Source: Actinokineospora fastidiosa (GTDB taxonomy: Bacteria; Actinomycetota; Actinomycetes; Mycobacteriales; Pseudonocardiaceae). From it: 64,000 nucleotides of DNA. Within the stretch, counting starts at the first letter, position 1. Each line of letters begins with the position of its first letter. The stretch spans positions 62,001 to 126,000 of the forward strand of contig NZ_BMRB01000004.1 of NCBI RefSeq assembly GCF_014648415.1. Direction: 5' to 3'. The notes under the pieces were generated by a model that was given only the letters and a program-made list of their open reading frames with translations, had not been told where the DNA came from and did no database searches. The position numbers and the translations under genes were made by a program. Of this stretch, positions 1 to 8,435 are shown piece after piece.

Positions 1-737
1 AGGACATCGACAACCTCGGCGGCTGGCTGACCACCGTCGTCGGCCGCGTCTGCCTGGACATGCTGCGCTCCCGCCGACTCCGCCGGGAGGACCCGCTGGA
101 GGCCCGCCTGCCGGACCCGGTCGTCACCGACGACGATCCCGAGCAGCAGGCGCTGATCGCCGACTCGGTCGGCCTGGCCCTGCTGGTGGTGCTGGAGTCG
201 CTGAACCCGGCCGAACGGCTGGCCTTCGTCCTGCACGACCTGTTCGGCATGCCGTTCGAGCAGATCGCCCCGATCATGAACCGCACCCCGGTCGCGGCCA
301 GGAAGCTCGCCAGCCGCGCCCGCCAGCGCGTCCAGGGCGCGACCCCCACCCCGGACCCCGACCCGGCCACCCAGCGCCGCGTCGTCGACGCCTTCCTCAC
401 CGCGGCCCGCGGCGGCGACCTCACCGCCCTCATGGCCGTCCTCGACCCCGACGTCACGCTGCGCGCCGACGGCGGCAAGGCCCTCCCCGGCGGCATGCGC
501 GTCCTGCACGGCGCCGAGGCCGTGGCGGGACAGCTGGCCACCTTCCAGCGCATGGCCACCATCTCGACCGTCCGCCCCGCACTCGTCAACGGCGCCGCGG
601 GCCTGGTCAACACCATCGACGGCGACCTCATCTCGATCATGAGCTTCACGGTCGCCGACGGCCGGATCGCCGCGATCGACATCCTCTCCGACCCGGACCG
701 CCTCGCTCAGCTCGACCTCAGCGACCTGGAGGTCTGA
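1..737 (+). CDS. ECF41/SigJ-type RNA polymerase sigma factor, 5'-truncated by the window edge
   Basis: The reading frame is open from base 3, so the N-terminus lies outside the window. The visible protein begins in sigma region 2 (GGWLTTVVGRVCLDMLRSRR), followed by a region 4 helix-turn-helix (ESLNPAERLAFVLHDLFGMP, then FEQIAPIMNRTPVAARKLAS). The last ~110 residues form a SnoaL/NTF2-like domain (VDAFLTAARGGDLTALMAVL). This sigma2-sigma4-SnoaL order is that of the ECF41 group (SigJ-like), where the C-terminal domain modulates sigma activity. An internal ATG at 60 exists but would cut into region 2. The target promoters cannot be deduced here. The usual ECF41 partner, a carboxymuconolactone decarboxylase-type gene, is not seen downstream and may lie upstream. 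Confidence 0.9.
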   Translation, partial: DIDNLGGWLTTVVGRVCLDMLRSRRLRREDPLEARLPDPVVTDDDPEQQALIADSVGLALLVVLESLNPAERLAFVLHDLFGMPFEQIAPIMNRTPVAARKLASRARQRVQGATPTPDPDPATQRRVVDAFLTAARGGDLTALMAVLDPDVTLRADGGKALPGGMRVLHGAEAVAGQLATFQRMATISTVRPALVNGAAGLVNTIDGDLISIMSFTVADGRIAAIDILSDPDRLAQLDLSDLEV

Positions 738-863
738 CGGGCTTGGCGGGTGCGGCGCGATGGTCTTCGTGTTCGAGGCCTAGTCCAGAACGGGCGGTTG
801 GTTGACGCCGCGTCCGCTACCTTCTGTTCGTGGCTGTCGCTCGGCCTGGTCCTGGAGGTTCGT

Positions 864-1826
864 GTGCGGTTGATCGTCGACGCCGATCCGGGGATCGATG
901 ACGCGCTCGCCCTGCTCTACCTCGCGGCGCAGGGTGGGGTGGAGATCGTGGCGGTGGGCAGTGTTCACGGCAATGGTCCTGCGGCGCAGACCGCGGCGAA
1001 CGCCCGGCATGTGCTCGGGTTGGGCGGGCTGCCGGAGGTGCCGGTGGCGGTGGGCGCGTGGCGGCCGCTGGCGCAGCCGTTGGAGACCGCCGAGTTCGTC
1101 CACGGCCCGGACGCGCTGGGCGGGCACGGCGTTCCGATCAGCGGGGATGTCCGGGGCGAGTCCGCCGCCGAGCAGGTGGTCCGGTTGGCCAGGGCGAATC
1201 CGGGCGAGCTGACCCTCCTCGCGTTGGGTCCGCTGACCAACGTCGCCCTGGCCCTGCTGTTGGAACCCGATCTGCCGCGCCTCCTGCGGGCCGTCGTGGT
1301 CCTGGGCGGGGCGATCGGGGTGCCGGGCAACCTGACCGCGCACGCGGACGCGAACTTCTACCACGACCCGGAAGCCGCCGACCTGGTCCTCGGCGCCGGG
1401 TTCACCCTGACCCTGATCGGGCTCAACGTCACCGAGGCCGCTCGCGCCGACGGGGCCTGGCTGGACGCGCTCAGCACCTCCGACAACCCCCGCGCCCGGT
1501 TCGCGACCGCGGTGCTGGCCCACTACGCCGCCTTCTACACGAACATGTTCGGCGTCCGCGTCGCCACGCTGCACGACCCGCTCGCCGCCGCCATGGCCCT
1601 CGACCCCGGCCTGGGGACCTACGAGCAGATGGTGGTCGGCGTCGAACTCGCCGGGACGCACACCCGGGGGCAGACCTTGACCGACCTGCGACGGCTGTCC
1701 AGCGACGTCCACATCGCCAGCAGCCTCGCCGGGGGCAGGCCGCCGGTGTCCGTCGCCATGACCGTCGACGCGCAGGCGTTCCTCGACCGGCTCTTCGCCG
1801 CCCTGACCCGCCCTCTCCAGCCCTAG
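864..1826 (+). CDS. Inosine-uridine-type nucleoside hydrolase
   Basis: A 320-residue protein of the IUNH family, which cleaves the N-glycosidic bond of nucleosides to give ribose and a base; probably cytoplasmic purine or pyrimidine salvage. The N-terminal Asp cluster that binds Ca2+ is present (LIVDADPGIDDALALL, residues 3-18), as are the family segments TLLALGPLTNVALALL and LNVTEAARADGAWL and a late HDPLAAAMALDP stretch. The GTG at 864 is chosen because GGAGG ends 5 nt upstream and the Asp motif follows at once; a longer frame from 750 adds only unrelated residues. The stop codon overlaps that of the convergent efflux gene by 3 bp. The exact substrate cannot be read from the sequence. Confidence 0.93.
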   Translation: MRLIVDADPGIDDALALLYLAAQGGVEIVAVGSVHGNGPAAQTAANARHVLGLGGLPEVPVAVGAWRPLAQPLETAEFVHGPDALGGHGVPISGDVRGESAAEQVVRLARANPGELTLLALGPLTNVALALLLEPDLPRLLRAVVVLGGAIGVPGNLTAHADANFYHDPEAADLVLGAGFTLTLIGLNVTEAARADGAWLDALSTSDNPRARFATAVLAHYAAFYTNMFGVRVATLHDPLAAAMALDPGLGTYEQMVVGVELAGTHTRGQTLTDLRRLSSDVHIASSLAGGRPPVSVAMTVDAQAFLDRLFAALTRPLQP

Positions 1827-3349
1827 CCCGACTCCTTCGCGGGGCGGACGTGGCGCAGCATGACGGAGACCAGGGCCGCGGTCGCGAGCAGCACGACGGC
1901 GCTGATCGCCGCGATCAGGTGCAGCCCTTCGGTGAAGGCCGTGCGGGCGGCGGTGAGCAGCAGATCGCCGACCGGGGCAGGCAGCCGCTCAGCGGCCGAG
2001 ACCGCGCCGCCCAGGGTCTCCTCGGCAGACCGCACGGCGTCCTCCGGCAGCCCGAGCGGGACGGTGCTCGTCACCTCGGAGCGGTAGACGGCGACGCCGA
2101 TGGTGCCGAGGATCGCGATGCCCAGCGCGCCGCCCAGCTCCGGCGCCGTCTCCGACAGCGCGGACGCCTCGCCCGCCCGTTCCGGCGGCGCGGAGCCGAC
2201 GACGAGGTCGGTGGTCAGGGTCATCATGGGGCCGAGGCCGAGCGAGATGACGGTGGAGCCGAGCACCAGCAGGGGCAGCCCGGAACCCGGCGTCACCGGG
2301 ATCAGCATGCCGAACCCGGCGGCGGAGAGCGCCAGACCGGCCCCGACCACGAACCCCGGCCGCGCCCTGCGCGTGAGCATCGGCGCGAGGGTGGAGCCCA
2401 CGATGACGCCGCACGCCGACGGGACGGTCCACAGACCGGCGTGCAGCGGGGAGAGCCCGAACACCAACTGCAGGTACTGCGCGAGGAAGAAGTTGGCTCC
2501 GAAGAGGACGAAGACCCCGAACAGCAGCGTGCCCAGCGACACGCTGAAGGCGGGGGAGCGGAAGAGCCGGAGGTCGATCAGCGGGTCGCTGCGGTGCTGC
2601 CGCCGGACGAACCAGGCGCCGATGAGCAGACCGGTCACGATGGCCGCGATCGACACGATGTCCAACCCGTTTACGGCCATGTGCTTGAGGCCGTAGATCA
2701 GGACGAGGACGGCGGCCAGGGACAGTCCGGCGCTCACCACGTCCATCCGGCCGAGGGCCTCCTCGCGGTGCTCCGGCAGCAGGAGCGGGGCCAGGGCGAT
2801 GACGAGCACGCTCACCGGCGCGGCGATGAGGAACACCGCGCCCCACCAGAAGTGCTGGAGGAACCACCCGCCGATCAGCGGTCCGATCGCGGTGCCGCCC
2901 GCCACGCTGGCGATGACGACGCTGATTGCGACTGTTCGCTGCCGCGCGTCGCGGAACAGAGTGGCGGCGAGCGACAGCGCGGCGGGCATCAGCGTCGCCC
3001 CGGCGACACCGAGCAGCGCCCGGGTCGCGATCAGCATCTCGGCGCTGGTCGAGTACGCGGCGAGCACGGACGCGACGCCGAACACCGCCGATCCGACCAT
3101 GAGCAGCCGACGCCGCCCGATGCGGTCGCCGAGCGTGCCCATGGTGATCAGCGAACCGGCGAGGAGGAATCCGTAGATGTCGATGATCCACAGCGACTGC
3201 GCGCTGCTGAGCGAGAGGTCCTGGGAGATCGCGGGCAGGGCGAGGTTCGGGATGGTCAGTTCCAGCGACGCCAGCAACGTGGGCAGGGCGAGCATGGCGA
3301 GCCCGGCCCATTCGCGCCTCCCGGCACGAGAGGCACCGATCGTGTTCAT
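1823..3349 (-). CDS. MFS drug exporter, DHA2 family (14-TM, SmvA/QacA type)
   Basis: A 508-residue integral membrane protein with the 14-helix drug:H+ antiporter pattern. Helix 1 carries LASLELTIPNLALPAI. The loop after helix 2 has the MFS motif A (MGTLGDRIGRRRLL). The later PMMTLTTDLVVGSAPPERAG followed by a SALSETAPELGGALG stretch is characteristic of SmvA/QacA-like pumps, which export cationic or aromatic toxic compounds. The ATG at 3349 follows a regulator gene on the same strand by 54 bp. That gap contains a strong inverted repeat, so the pump probably has its own regulated promoter. The stop overlaps that of the nucleoside hydrolase tail to tail. The substrate is unknown. Confidence 0.92.
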   Translation of the reverse strand: MNTIGASRAGRREWAGLAMLALPTLLASLELTIPNLALPAISQDLSLSSAQSLWIIDIYGFLLAGSLITMGTLGDRIGRRRLLMVGSAVFGVASVLAAYSTSAEMLIATRALLGVAGATLMPAALSLAATLFRDARQRTVAISVVIASVAGGTAIGPLIGGWFLQHFWWGAVFLIAAPVSVLVIALAPLLLPEHREEALGRMDVVSAGLSLAAVLVLIYGLKHMAVNGLDIVSIAAIVTGLLIGAWFVRRQHRSDPLIDLRLFRSPAFSVSLGTLLFGVFVLFGANFFLAQYLQLVFGLSPLHAGLWTVPSACGVIVGSTLAPMLTRRARPGFVVGAGLALSAAGFGMLIPVTPGSGLPLLVLGSTVISLGLGPMMTLTTDLVVGSAPPERAGEASALSETAPELGGALGIAILGTIGVAVYRSEVTSTVPLGLPEDAVRSAEETLGGAVSAAERLPAPVGDLLLTAARTAFTEGLHLIAAISAVVLLATAALVSVMLRHVRPAKESG

Positions 3350-3364
3350 GCGCCGACGCTAGAA

Positions 3365-3388
3365 CCTTGACAAAAGTAGAGGTCAAGG
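3365..3388 (-). promoter_or_regulatory. Inverted-repeat operator and promoter for the DHA2 pump
   Basis: CCTTGAC and GTCAAGG form perfect 7-bp arms around a 10-bp A/T-rich centre. On the minus strand a -35-like TTGACC lies inside the left arm, and a weak -10-like TCTAGC lies 17 bp further on and 8 nt before the ATG, so the transcript would be leaderless or nearly so. The layout resembles operators of MerR or TetR regulators, but neither type is encoded next to it. Confidence 0.55.
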
Positions 3389-3403
3389 ATCACGCCGGGG
3401 AGG

Positions 3404-4369
3404 TCAGACCAGTCCGCGCCGGTTGGCCTGGATCCCGGCCTGGAAGCGGGTGGTGGCACCGAGTTCGTCGAGCAGGGCGGACATCCGCCGGGTCATGGTG
3501 CGTTGGGTGATGCCGAGGGATCGCATGATCGCCGCGTCCTTCATGCCCGAGGCGAGCAGGGTCAGCAGCTCGCGGTCGCGGTGTCCGGAGCGCAGGGCGG
3601 GGCCGATCGGGGTGGCGCGCTCCCACAGCATGTCGAAGCAGGCGATCAGCGCGTCGAGGAGGGGCGAGCGGTGCACCAGGATCCGCGAGCCGGTCTCCGA
3701 GATCTCGAAGCTGAGCGGGATCAGCGCCATCCTGCGGTCGGCGATCATCATCTTCATCTGCACGTCGGGCAGGGTGCGGGCGTCCTCGCCCGCCTCGGTG
3801 TAGGCCGTGATCTCGGCCAGCCGCGCCCGGTCGTCGGGCGCGGGGGTCTGGTAGATCGTGCGGTAGACCACGCCGCGCCGCAGCCCCTGCAGTTCCTCCA
3901 CGTTGTGCTCCGGGGCGCCGCCCAGGTACGGCGGGCAGTCGATGAGCAGCACCTCCTGCCGGGCGGCCAGCTGGATCTGGGCGATGTGGTGGCGCACCGC
4001 GGGCCCGCCCTCGATCAGCTCGACGAGGTCGCCCGGCTCGCCGCGCGGCGCGTCCTCGTACATCGCGGCGAGATCGCGGGTGACCCCGCGCAGGCGGTCC
4101 AGTTGCTCGGCTCGGCGCGTGGTGAGCGCGTCCAGGGCCACCTGCGGCGGCGCGGGCACGTAGCGGGCCGGACGTCCGGGCAGGCGGGTCGCCAGGCCCG
4201 CCTCGATCAGGTTCCCCATCGCCCGCGACAGACCGCCCGAGGACACCCCCAGCGCGGCGGCGAGCTCGCTGGCCTCGGCCCGGGGCCTGCGCAGGAGCCG
4301 CAGGTAGAGTGCGCCCTCGGCGACGCCGAGGCCGATCGGCTCGAGGAACCCGGGGTCGAACTCGTCCAT
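3404..4369 (-). CDS. Transcriptional regulator, TrmB-like N-terminus and LuxR-type C-terminal HTH
   Basis: A 321-residue cytoplasmic DNA-binding protein. Residues ~15-75 form a winged helix (ELAAALGVSSGGLSRAMGNL, then IEAGLATRLPGRPARYV) like TrmB-type regulators. The central ~170 residues look like a phospholipase D-like sensor fold (VLLIDCPPYLGG). The last ~65 residues carry a LuxR/NarL-type helix-turn-helix (ELLTLLASGMKDAAIMRSLG, ITQRTMTRRMSALLDELGA). This architecture is common in actinomycetes, usually near the genes it controls. It lies directly upstream of the DHA2 pump on the same strand. A perfect palindrome 16 bp upstream of its own ATG suggests autoregulation. The inducer is unknown. 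Confidence 0.85.
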   Translation of the reverse strand: MDEFDPGFLEPIGLGVAEGALYLRLLRRPRAEASELAAALGVSSGGLSRAMGNLIEAGLATRLPGRPARYVPAPPQVALDALTTRRAEQLDRLRGVTRDLAAMYEDAPRGEPGDLVELIEGGPAVRHHIAQIQLAARQEVLLIDCPPYLGGAPEHNVEELQGLRRGVVYRTIYQTPAPDDRARLAEITAYTEAGEDARTLPDVQMKMMIADRRMALIPLSFEISETGSRILVHRSPLLDALIACFDMLWERATPIGPALRSGHRDRELLTLLASGMKDAAIMRSLGITQRTMTRRMSALLDELGATTRFQAGIQANRRGLV

Positions 4370-4384
4370 CGCCCCACCCTAGCC

Positions 4385-4400
4385 TGGCCAGATCTGGCCA
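4385..4400. promoter_or_regulatory. Perfect 16-bp palindrome upstream of the TrmB/LuxR regulator
   Basis: TGGCCAGATCTGGCCA is fully self-complementary and is followed by a further TTGGCCA half-site. It sits between the divergent regulator (start at 4369) and the HTH protein gene at 4484, so it may govern both. The binding protein is inferred to be the adjacent regulator. Confidence 0.5.
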
Positions 4401-4483
4401 TTGGCCACCTTTGCCCTTCTCGGCAGGGCGCTTCGCTGTATACGGTCCCCCTTCCGAGCGATGAGGACCGAACCGGGGGCGTC

Positions 4484-5386
4484 ATGAACCGGGAACTGAG
4501 GCAATTGCTGCGCACCGGCCCGTTCGAGGTGGCGCTCGACGCCGCCATCGAGGCCTCCGGGCTGACACTGGAACGGCTGCGCAGCAGGCTGGCGGACAGC
4601 GGCGTGACCGTCAGCCGCACGGCGATCTCCTACTGGCGCACCGGCCGCAGCCGACCGGAACGGGCCGAGTCGCTGGTGGCGCTCAGCAGGCTGGAGCAGG
4701 TCCTGGGGCTGCCGTCGGCGTCGCTTGTCGCTCTGCTCGGCGGGCGGCGCCCGCGCGGGCGGACGCCGGGACGCCCACCCGGCACGCTGTCCCGGCGATC
4801 GCTGTGGCCGTCCTGCGGCAGCCTGCTGGCCGGGCTCGAGACCACACCCGAGGGGGAACTGGACTTCCTCAGCATCACCGACTCGATCAACGTCAACGAG
4901 AACACCGGTGAACGCAGGCAGCGGACCCGGCTGGTGCTGCGGGCCGCCGCCGACCGGGTGGACCGGTACGTCGTGTGCCACGAGGTCGACGACCCGGCGT
5001 ACCCCGCGCCGGAGTTGGTCGGGGTGGCCTACGCCCGCGTCGGGCGCGTGCGCGCCGACGCGGCCAGCCGGGCGCTGGTGGCGGAGTTCCTGTTCGACCG
5101 GCCGCTCGGCCGCGGCGAGCACACCGTGATCGAGTACGAGGTGCGCCTGCCGGACCGGCAGCCGCTGGACCACTGCTACCGCCGGTTCCCTCGGCCGGTC
5201 GGGCTCTACACCGTCATGCTGCGCTTCGGCGGTCCGCCCCCGGGCAGGCTCCGCCGCTATGACCGACCCGGGCTGCACGGTCCGGAGAAACACGTCGAGG
5301 ATCTGTGGCTGGGGGCCGCGGGCACGACAGCGCTCGTCGCCCCGTCAGTGCGTCCCGGCACGATCGGCGTGCGCTGGGAGTCCTGA
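4484..5386 (+). CDS. XRE-like helix-turn-helix protein with actinobacterial C-terminal domain (paralogue 1)
   Basis: A 300-residue protein. Residues ~18-75 are an HTH region (LTLERLRSRLADSGVTVS, then RTAISYWRTGRSRPER). The C-terminal ~180 residues are a beta-rich domain of unknown function with conserved blocks RTRLVLRA, RYVVCHEVDD, VGRVRADA and GEHTVIEYEV. A second copy with the same order of blocks is encoded at 35277-36143. The ATG at 4484 is preceded by GGGGG; upstream codons in this frame are only the antisense of the regulator gene. It lies 156 bp upstream of the dual-protease gene in the same orientation, and its paralogue also sits beside a secreted protease. A regulatory role is inferred from the HTH alone. 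Confidence 0.8.
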   Translation: MNRELRQLLRTGPFEVALDAAIEASGLTLERLRSRLADSGVTVSRTAISYWRTGRSRPERAESLVALSRLEQVLGLPSASLVALLGGRRPRGRTPGRPPGTLSRRSLWPSCGSLLAGLETTPEGELDFLSITDSINVNENTGERRQRTRLVLRAAADRVDRYVVCHEVDDPAYPAPELVGVAYARVGRVRADAASRALVAEFLFDRPLGRGEHTVIEYEVRLPDRQPLDHCYRRFPRPVGLYTVMLRFGGPPPGRLRRYDRPGLHGPEKHVEDLWLGAAGTTALVAPSVRPGTIGVRWES

Positions 5387-5542
5387 CGCAAATGGGGAAA
5401 TCTGTTCCGCGAAGCCAGCCCTGACCTGCGATCTCCTCTGTGAACAACGTGCTGGCACCGGCCGTAAACAGATCACTTCTGATCCTGGACGGGCCCGACT
5501 AATTTCCGGCATTGCAAGCTCCGTGAATTAAGGAGTAGTTCA

Positions 5543-8380
5543 ATGCCCTGCAAATCGAAAACACTGCTGGCGCTCGCGCTGGCAGCGGTCACGGCAGGCG
5601 GGCTCGCCTCGCCTGCCCACGCCGAGGAACCCGAGGGTGAGGTCCTGGGCGGGGCCAAGAACCCGGTCCCCGGCAACTACGTCGTCAAGCTCAAGGAATC
5701 GGCGGTCCGCGCGGCGGGTGTCGCCGGAACCGTCGACTCCCTGGTGGACAGGTTCGGCGGCAAGGCGACGCACGTGCTCACCCGGGTCATGCGCGGCTAC
5801 GTGGTGGACAACCTCAGCGAGCAGCAGGCGCGGCGTCTGGCGGCGCACCCGGCCGTCGAGTCCGTCATGCAGTCGGGCACCTCCCGCGCGGGCGACACCC
5901 AGGACAACCCGGCGAACTGGGGTCTGGACCGCATCGACCAGCGCGACCGTCCGCTGGACAAGAAGTACACCTACCCCAGCCACGGCGGCCAGGGCGTCAA
6001 CGTGTACATCGTGGACACCGGAATCCGCTACTCCCACCAGGAGTTCGACGGCCGGGCGAAGTTCGCCGCGGACTTCATGGTCCCGGCCGACAACGGCAAC
6101 GACTGCAACGGGCACGGCACGCACGTCGCGGGCATCGCGGGCGGCGAGACGCGCGGTGTGGCGAAGAAGGTCACGCTGCACTCGGTGCGCATCCTCGACT
6201 GCAACGGGCGCGGCAAGGACAGCGACGTCGTCGTCGCCGCCGACTGGCTCGCCCGCAACGCGATCAAGCCCGCCGTGGCGAACCTGAGCGTCTACACGGA
6301 CAACCCGTCCATCGGCGTCGACGCGATCAAGGGCTCGATCGCCGCGGGCGTGCAGTGGGCGCTGATCACCGGCAACAACGGCGGCGACTCCTGCAACTAC
6401 GGCCCCGGCCCCCGGGTCGAGACCGGCGTCCGCACCGGCAACGCGACGAGCAGCGACTCCCGCGCTGGCGATTCCAACGACGGCGCGTGCATGGACCTGT
6501 TCGCGCCGGGCAGCAGCATCAACTCGTCCTTCCACCAGTCGGACTCCTCGTACGGGCAGCTGTCCGGCACCTCGATGGCCGCCCCGCACGTGGCAGGCGC
6601 CCTGGCGCTGCGGCTGGCCGAGGCGCCGTCCTCGACGCCAGCCGACCTGAAGAAGTGGGTCGTCGACAACGCCACGACCGGCAAGATGACCAACATCCGG
6701 GCGGGCACCCCCAACCGGCTGCTGTACCTGCCCGCGGGCAACCCCCAGCCGGGTAACGACTTCTCCATCTCGGCCAACCCCGCGTCGGTCAGCGCCGACC
6801 CGGGCCAGGCGGTCAGCACCACGATCTCGACGGCCGTCACGCAGGGGTCGGCGCAGAGCGTGCGGCTGTCGGCGAGCGGGCTGCCCTCGGGCGTGACCCC
6901 GTCGTTCGACCCGTCCTCGGTGACCGCGGGCGGCTCGTCCAGGCTGTCGCTGGCCGTGGGCGCCTCGGTCACGCCGGGCACGTACAACGTCACCGTCACG
7001 GGCACCGGCACGGACGCCACCCGCACGGTGAACGTGTCGCTGAAGGTCAACGGCGAGGTCCCGCCGGGCAGCTTCACCCTGACGGCCAGCCCGACCAGCG
7101 GCTCGGTCGCGCAGGGTTCGTCGGTGACGACGAGGATCAGCGCCGACAGCGCGTTCCAGGCGGACGGCCAGTCCGGCGTCGGGGTGGTCGGTGGCACGCC
7201 CACCACGGTGGCGAAGTACCCGTTCATCATCTCGCAGCACCGCACCGGCGGCGTGCGGCCGCAGGAGCAGTCCTGCACCGGTTCCGTCGTGGCGCCGAGG
7301 AAGGTCCTCATCGCCGCGCACTGCAAGTTCTCCCAGGGCGAGCCGAAGTACCTGATCTACGGGCGCGACGACCTCGCGAACACCAGCACCGGCACCCGGA
7401 TCGAGATCACCGAGTACAAGACCCACCCGAGCTACAACCCGGCCGACGGCTGGCGGACCGGCTTCGACGTCGCGGTCATCACCACGGCGAGCGACATCCC
7501 CACCCCGGCGGGCATGGCCTACCCGCGGATCGCCAGGTCCACCGACTCGCTGCCGATCGGCACGCGCGGCACCGCGGTCGGCTACGGCAAGTCGGACGTG
7601 AACGACGCGAACCGCAACACCCAGCTGTACGAGGCGGTCCTGCCGGTGGTGGAGGACCAGAAGTGCCGTGACATCGCGGGTCACTTCGACGCCCGGTACA
7701 TGTTCTGCAACGGGTACGGCAGCGGCGGCCCGTCGCTGTGCCAGGGCGACTCCGGCGGCCCGTACCTGCACAACGGCGTGATCTACGGCGTCTTCTCCTG
7801 GCTGCGCACCGACTGCGCCTACTACCAGGCGCACGCGAAGATGCACGGGGTGCTCGGCGACTGGGCCAACCAGGAGATCGGCTCCACCAACCCGCCGACC
7901 GGGGACATCACCCTCTCCGCCAGCGGCCTGCCCACCGGAGCCACCGCGTCGTTCAACCCGGCCAAGATCGGCGTGGGCAGCGCCTCGACGCTGACGATCA
8001 GCACCACGTCGTCCACCCCGGCAGGCACCTACGAGATCACCGTCACCGGCACCAAGGACAGTGAGTCCCGGACGGTCAAGTACAGCCTGACGGTCACCAC
8101 GGGTGGCCCTGGCCCGACAGAGCTGTCGCTGACCAACCCGGGCACGCAAACCAGCGTCAAGGGCCGCGCGGTGACCCTGCAACTCGTCGCGAGCGGCGGC
8201 AGCGGCGGCTACCGCTTCACGGCGACGGGTCTGCCCGCCGGGTTGAGCCTCAACTCGTCGACCGGCCTGATCAGCGGCACCCCGACCACGTGGGCCAACT
8301 ACCACCCACGGGTCACGGTCACCGACAGCGCGGGGGCGAGCGTGAGCCAGTCGTTCTACTGGTTCATCTTCCCGTACTGA
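5543..8380 (+). CDS. Secreted dual protease: subtilisin (S8) with a chymotrypsin-fold (S1) domain inserted in an Ig-like domain
   Basis: A 945-residue exported protein. Residues 1-27 are a signal peptide ending AHA. Residues ~43-112 form an I9 inhibitor propeptide (GNYVVKLKE). Residues ~125-395 are a proteinase K-like S8 domain with Asp158 (VDTG), His191 (GHGTHVAG), oxyanion Asn278 and Ser344 (GTSMAAPH). Residues ~407-502 form one Ig-like domain. A second one starts at ~511 (FTLTASP), breaks at ~534 and resumes at ~787 (ITLSASGLP) to ~852. Between them, from VVGG (548-551) to ~775, lies a full S1 domain with His593 (AAHC), Asp642 (FDVAV) and Ser737 (GDSGGP). Ser731, six before the nucleophile, suggests chymotrypsin-like preference. 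Residues ~859-945 are a third Ig-like domain. S1 enzymes usually need a freed N-terminus at the VVGG position. The RBS AAGGAG precedes the ATG. Confidence 0.93.
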   Translation: MPCKSKTLLALALAAVTAGGLASPAHAEEPEGEVLGGAKNPVPGNYVVKLKESAVRAAGVAGTVDSLVDRFGGKATHVLTRVMRGYVVDNLSEQQARRLAAHPAVESVMQSGTSRAGDTQDNPANWGLDRIDQRDRPLDKKYTYPSHGGQGVNVYIVDTGIRYSHQEFDGRAKFAADFMVPADNGNDCNGHGTHVAGIAGGETRGVAKKVTLHSVRILDCNGRGKDSDVVVAADWLARNAIKPAVANLSVYTDNPSIGVDAIKGSIAAGVQWALITGNNGGDSCNYGPGPRVETGVRTGNATSSDSRAGDSNDGACMDLFAPGSSINSSFHQSDSSYGQLSGTSMAAPHVAGALALRLAEAPSSTPADLKKWVVDNATTGKMTNIRAGTPNRLLYLPAGNPQPGNDFSISANPASVSADPGQAVSTTISTAVTQGSAQSVRLSASGLPSGVTPSFDPSSVTAGGSSRLSLAVGASVTPGTYNVTVTGTGTDATRTVNVSLKVNGEVPPGSFTLTASPTSGSVAQGSSVTTRISADSAFQADGQSGVGVVGGTPTTVAKYPFIISQHRTGGVRPQEQSCTGSVVAPRKVLIAAHCKFSQGEPKYLIYGRDDLANTSTGTRIEITEYKTHPSYNPADGWRTGFDVAVITTASDIPTPAGMAYPRIARSTDSLPIGTRGTAVGYGKSDVNDANRNTQLYEAVLPVVEDQKCRDIAGHFDARYMFCNGYGSGGPSLCQGDSGGPYLHNGVIYGVFSWLRTDCAYYQAHAKMHGVLGDWANQEIGSTNPPTGDITLSASGLPTGATASFNPAKIGVGSASTLTISTTSSTPAGTYEITVTGTKDSESRTVKYSLTVTTGGPGPTELSLTNPGTQTSVKGRAVTLQLVASGGSGGYRFTATGLPAGLSLNSSTGLISGTPTTWANYHPRVTVTDSAGASVSQSFYWFIFPY

Positions 8381-8395
8381 TCGGAGCGATTGACG

Positions 8396-8435
8396 GCGAA
8401 CCCGGGCGGAGGGGCCACCCTCCGCCCGGGTTCGC
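8396..8435. terminator. Bidirectional hairpin terminator
   Basis: Perfect 18-bp arms (GCGAACCCGGGCGGAGGG and its complement) flank a 4-nt GCCA loop. It lies between two convergent genes and abuts the stop codon of the minus-strand MFS gene. There is no U tract, as is usual for actinomycete terminators. Confidence 0.85.

Noticed and set aside
1058..3370. A 770-codon plus-strand frame opposite the DHA2 pump
   Set aside because: It is rich in Arg, Gly, Asp and Gln with no domain pattern and lies antisense to well-supported genes. Long antisense frames are expected at this GC content.
5540..8305. A 921-codon minus-strand frame opposite the dual protease
   Set aside because: Low-complexity Arg/Gly/Val/Asp composition without recognisable domains. 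The plus strand carries complete catalytic motifs.
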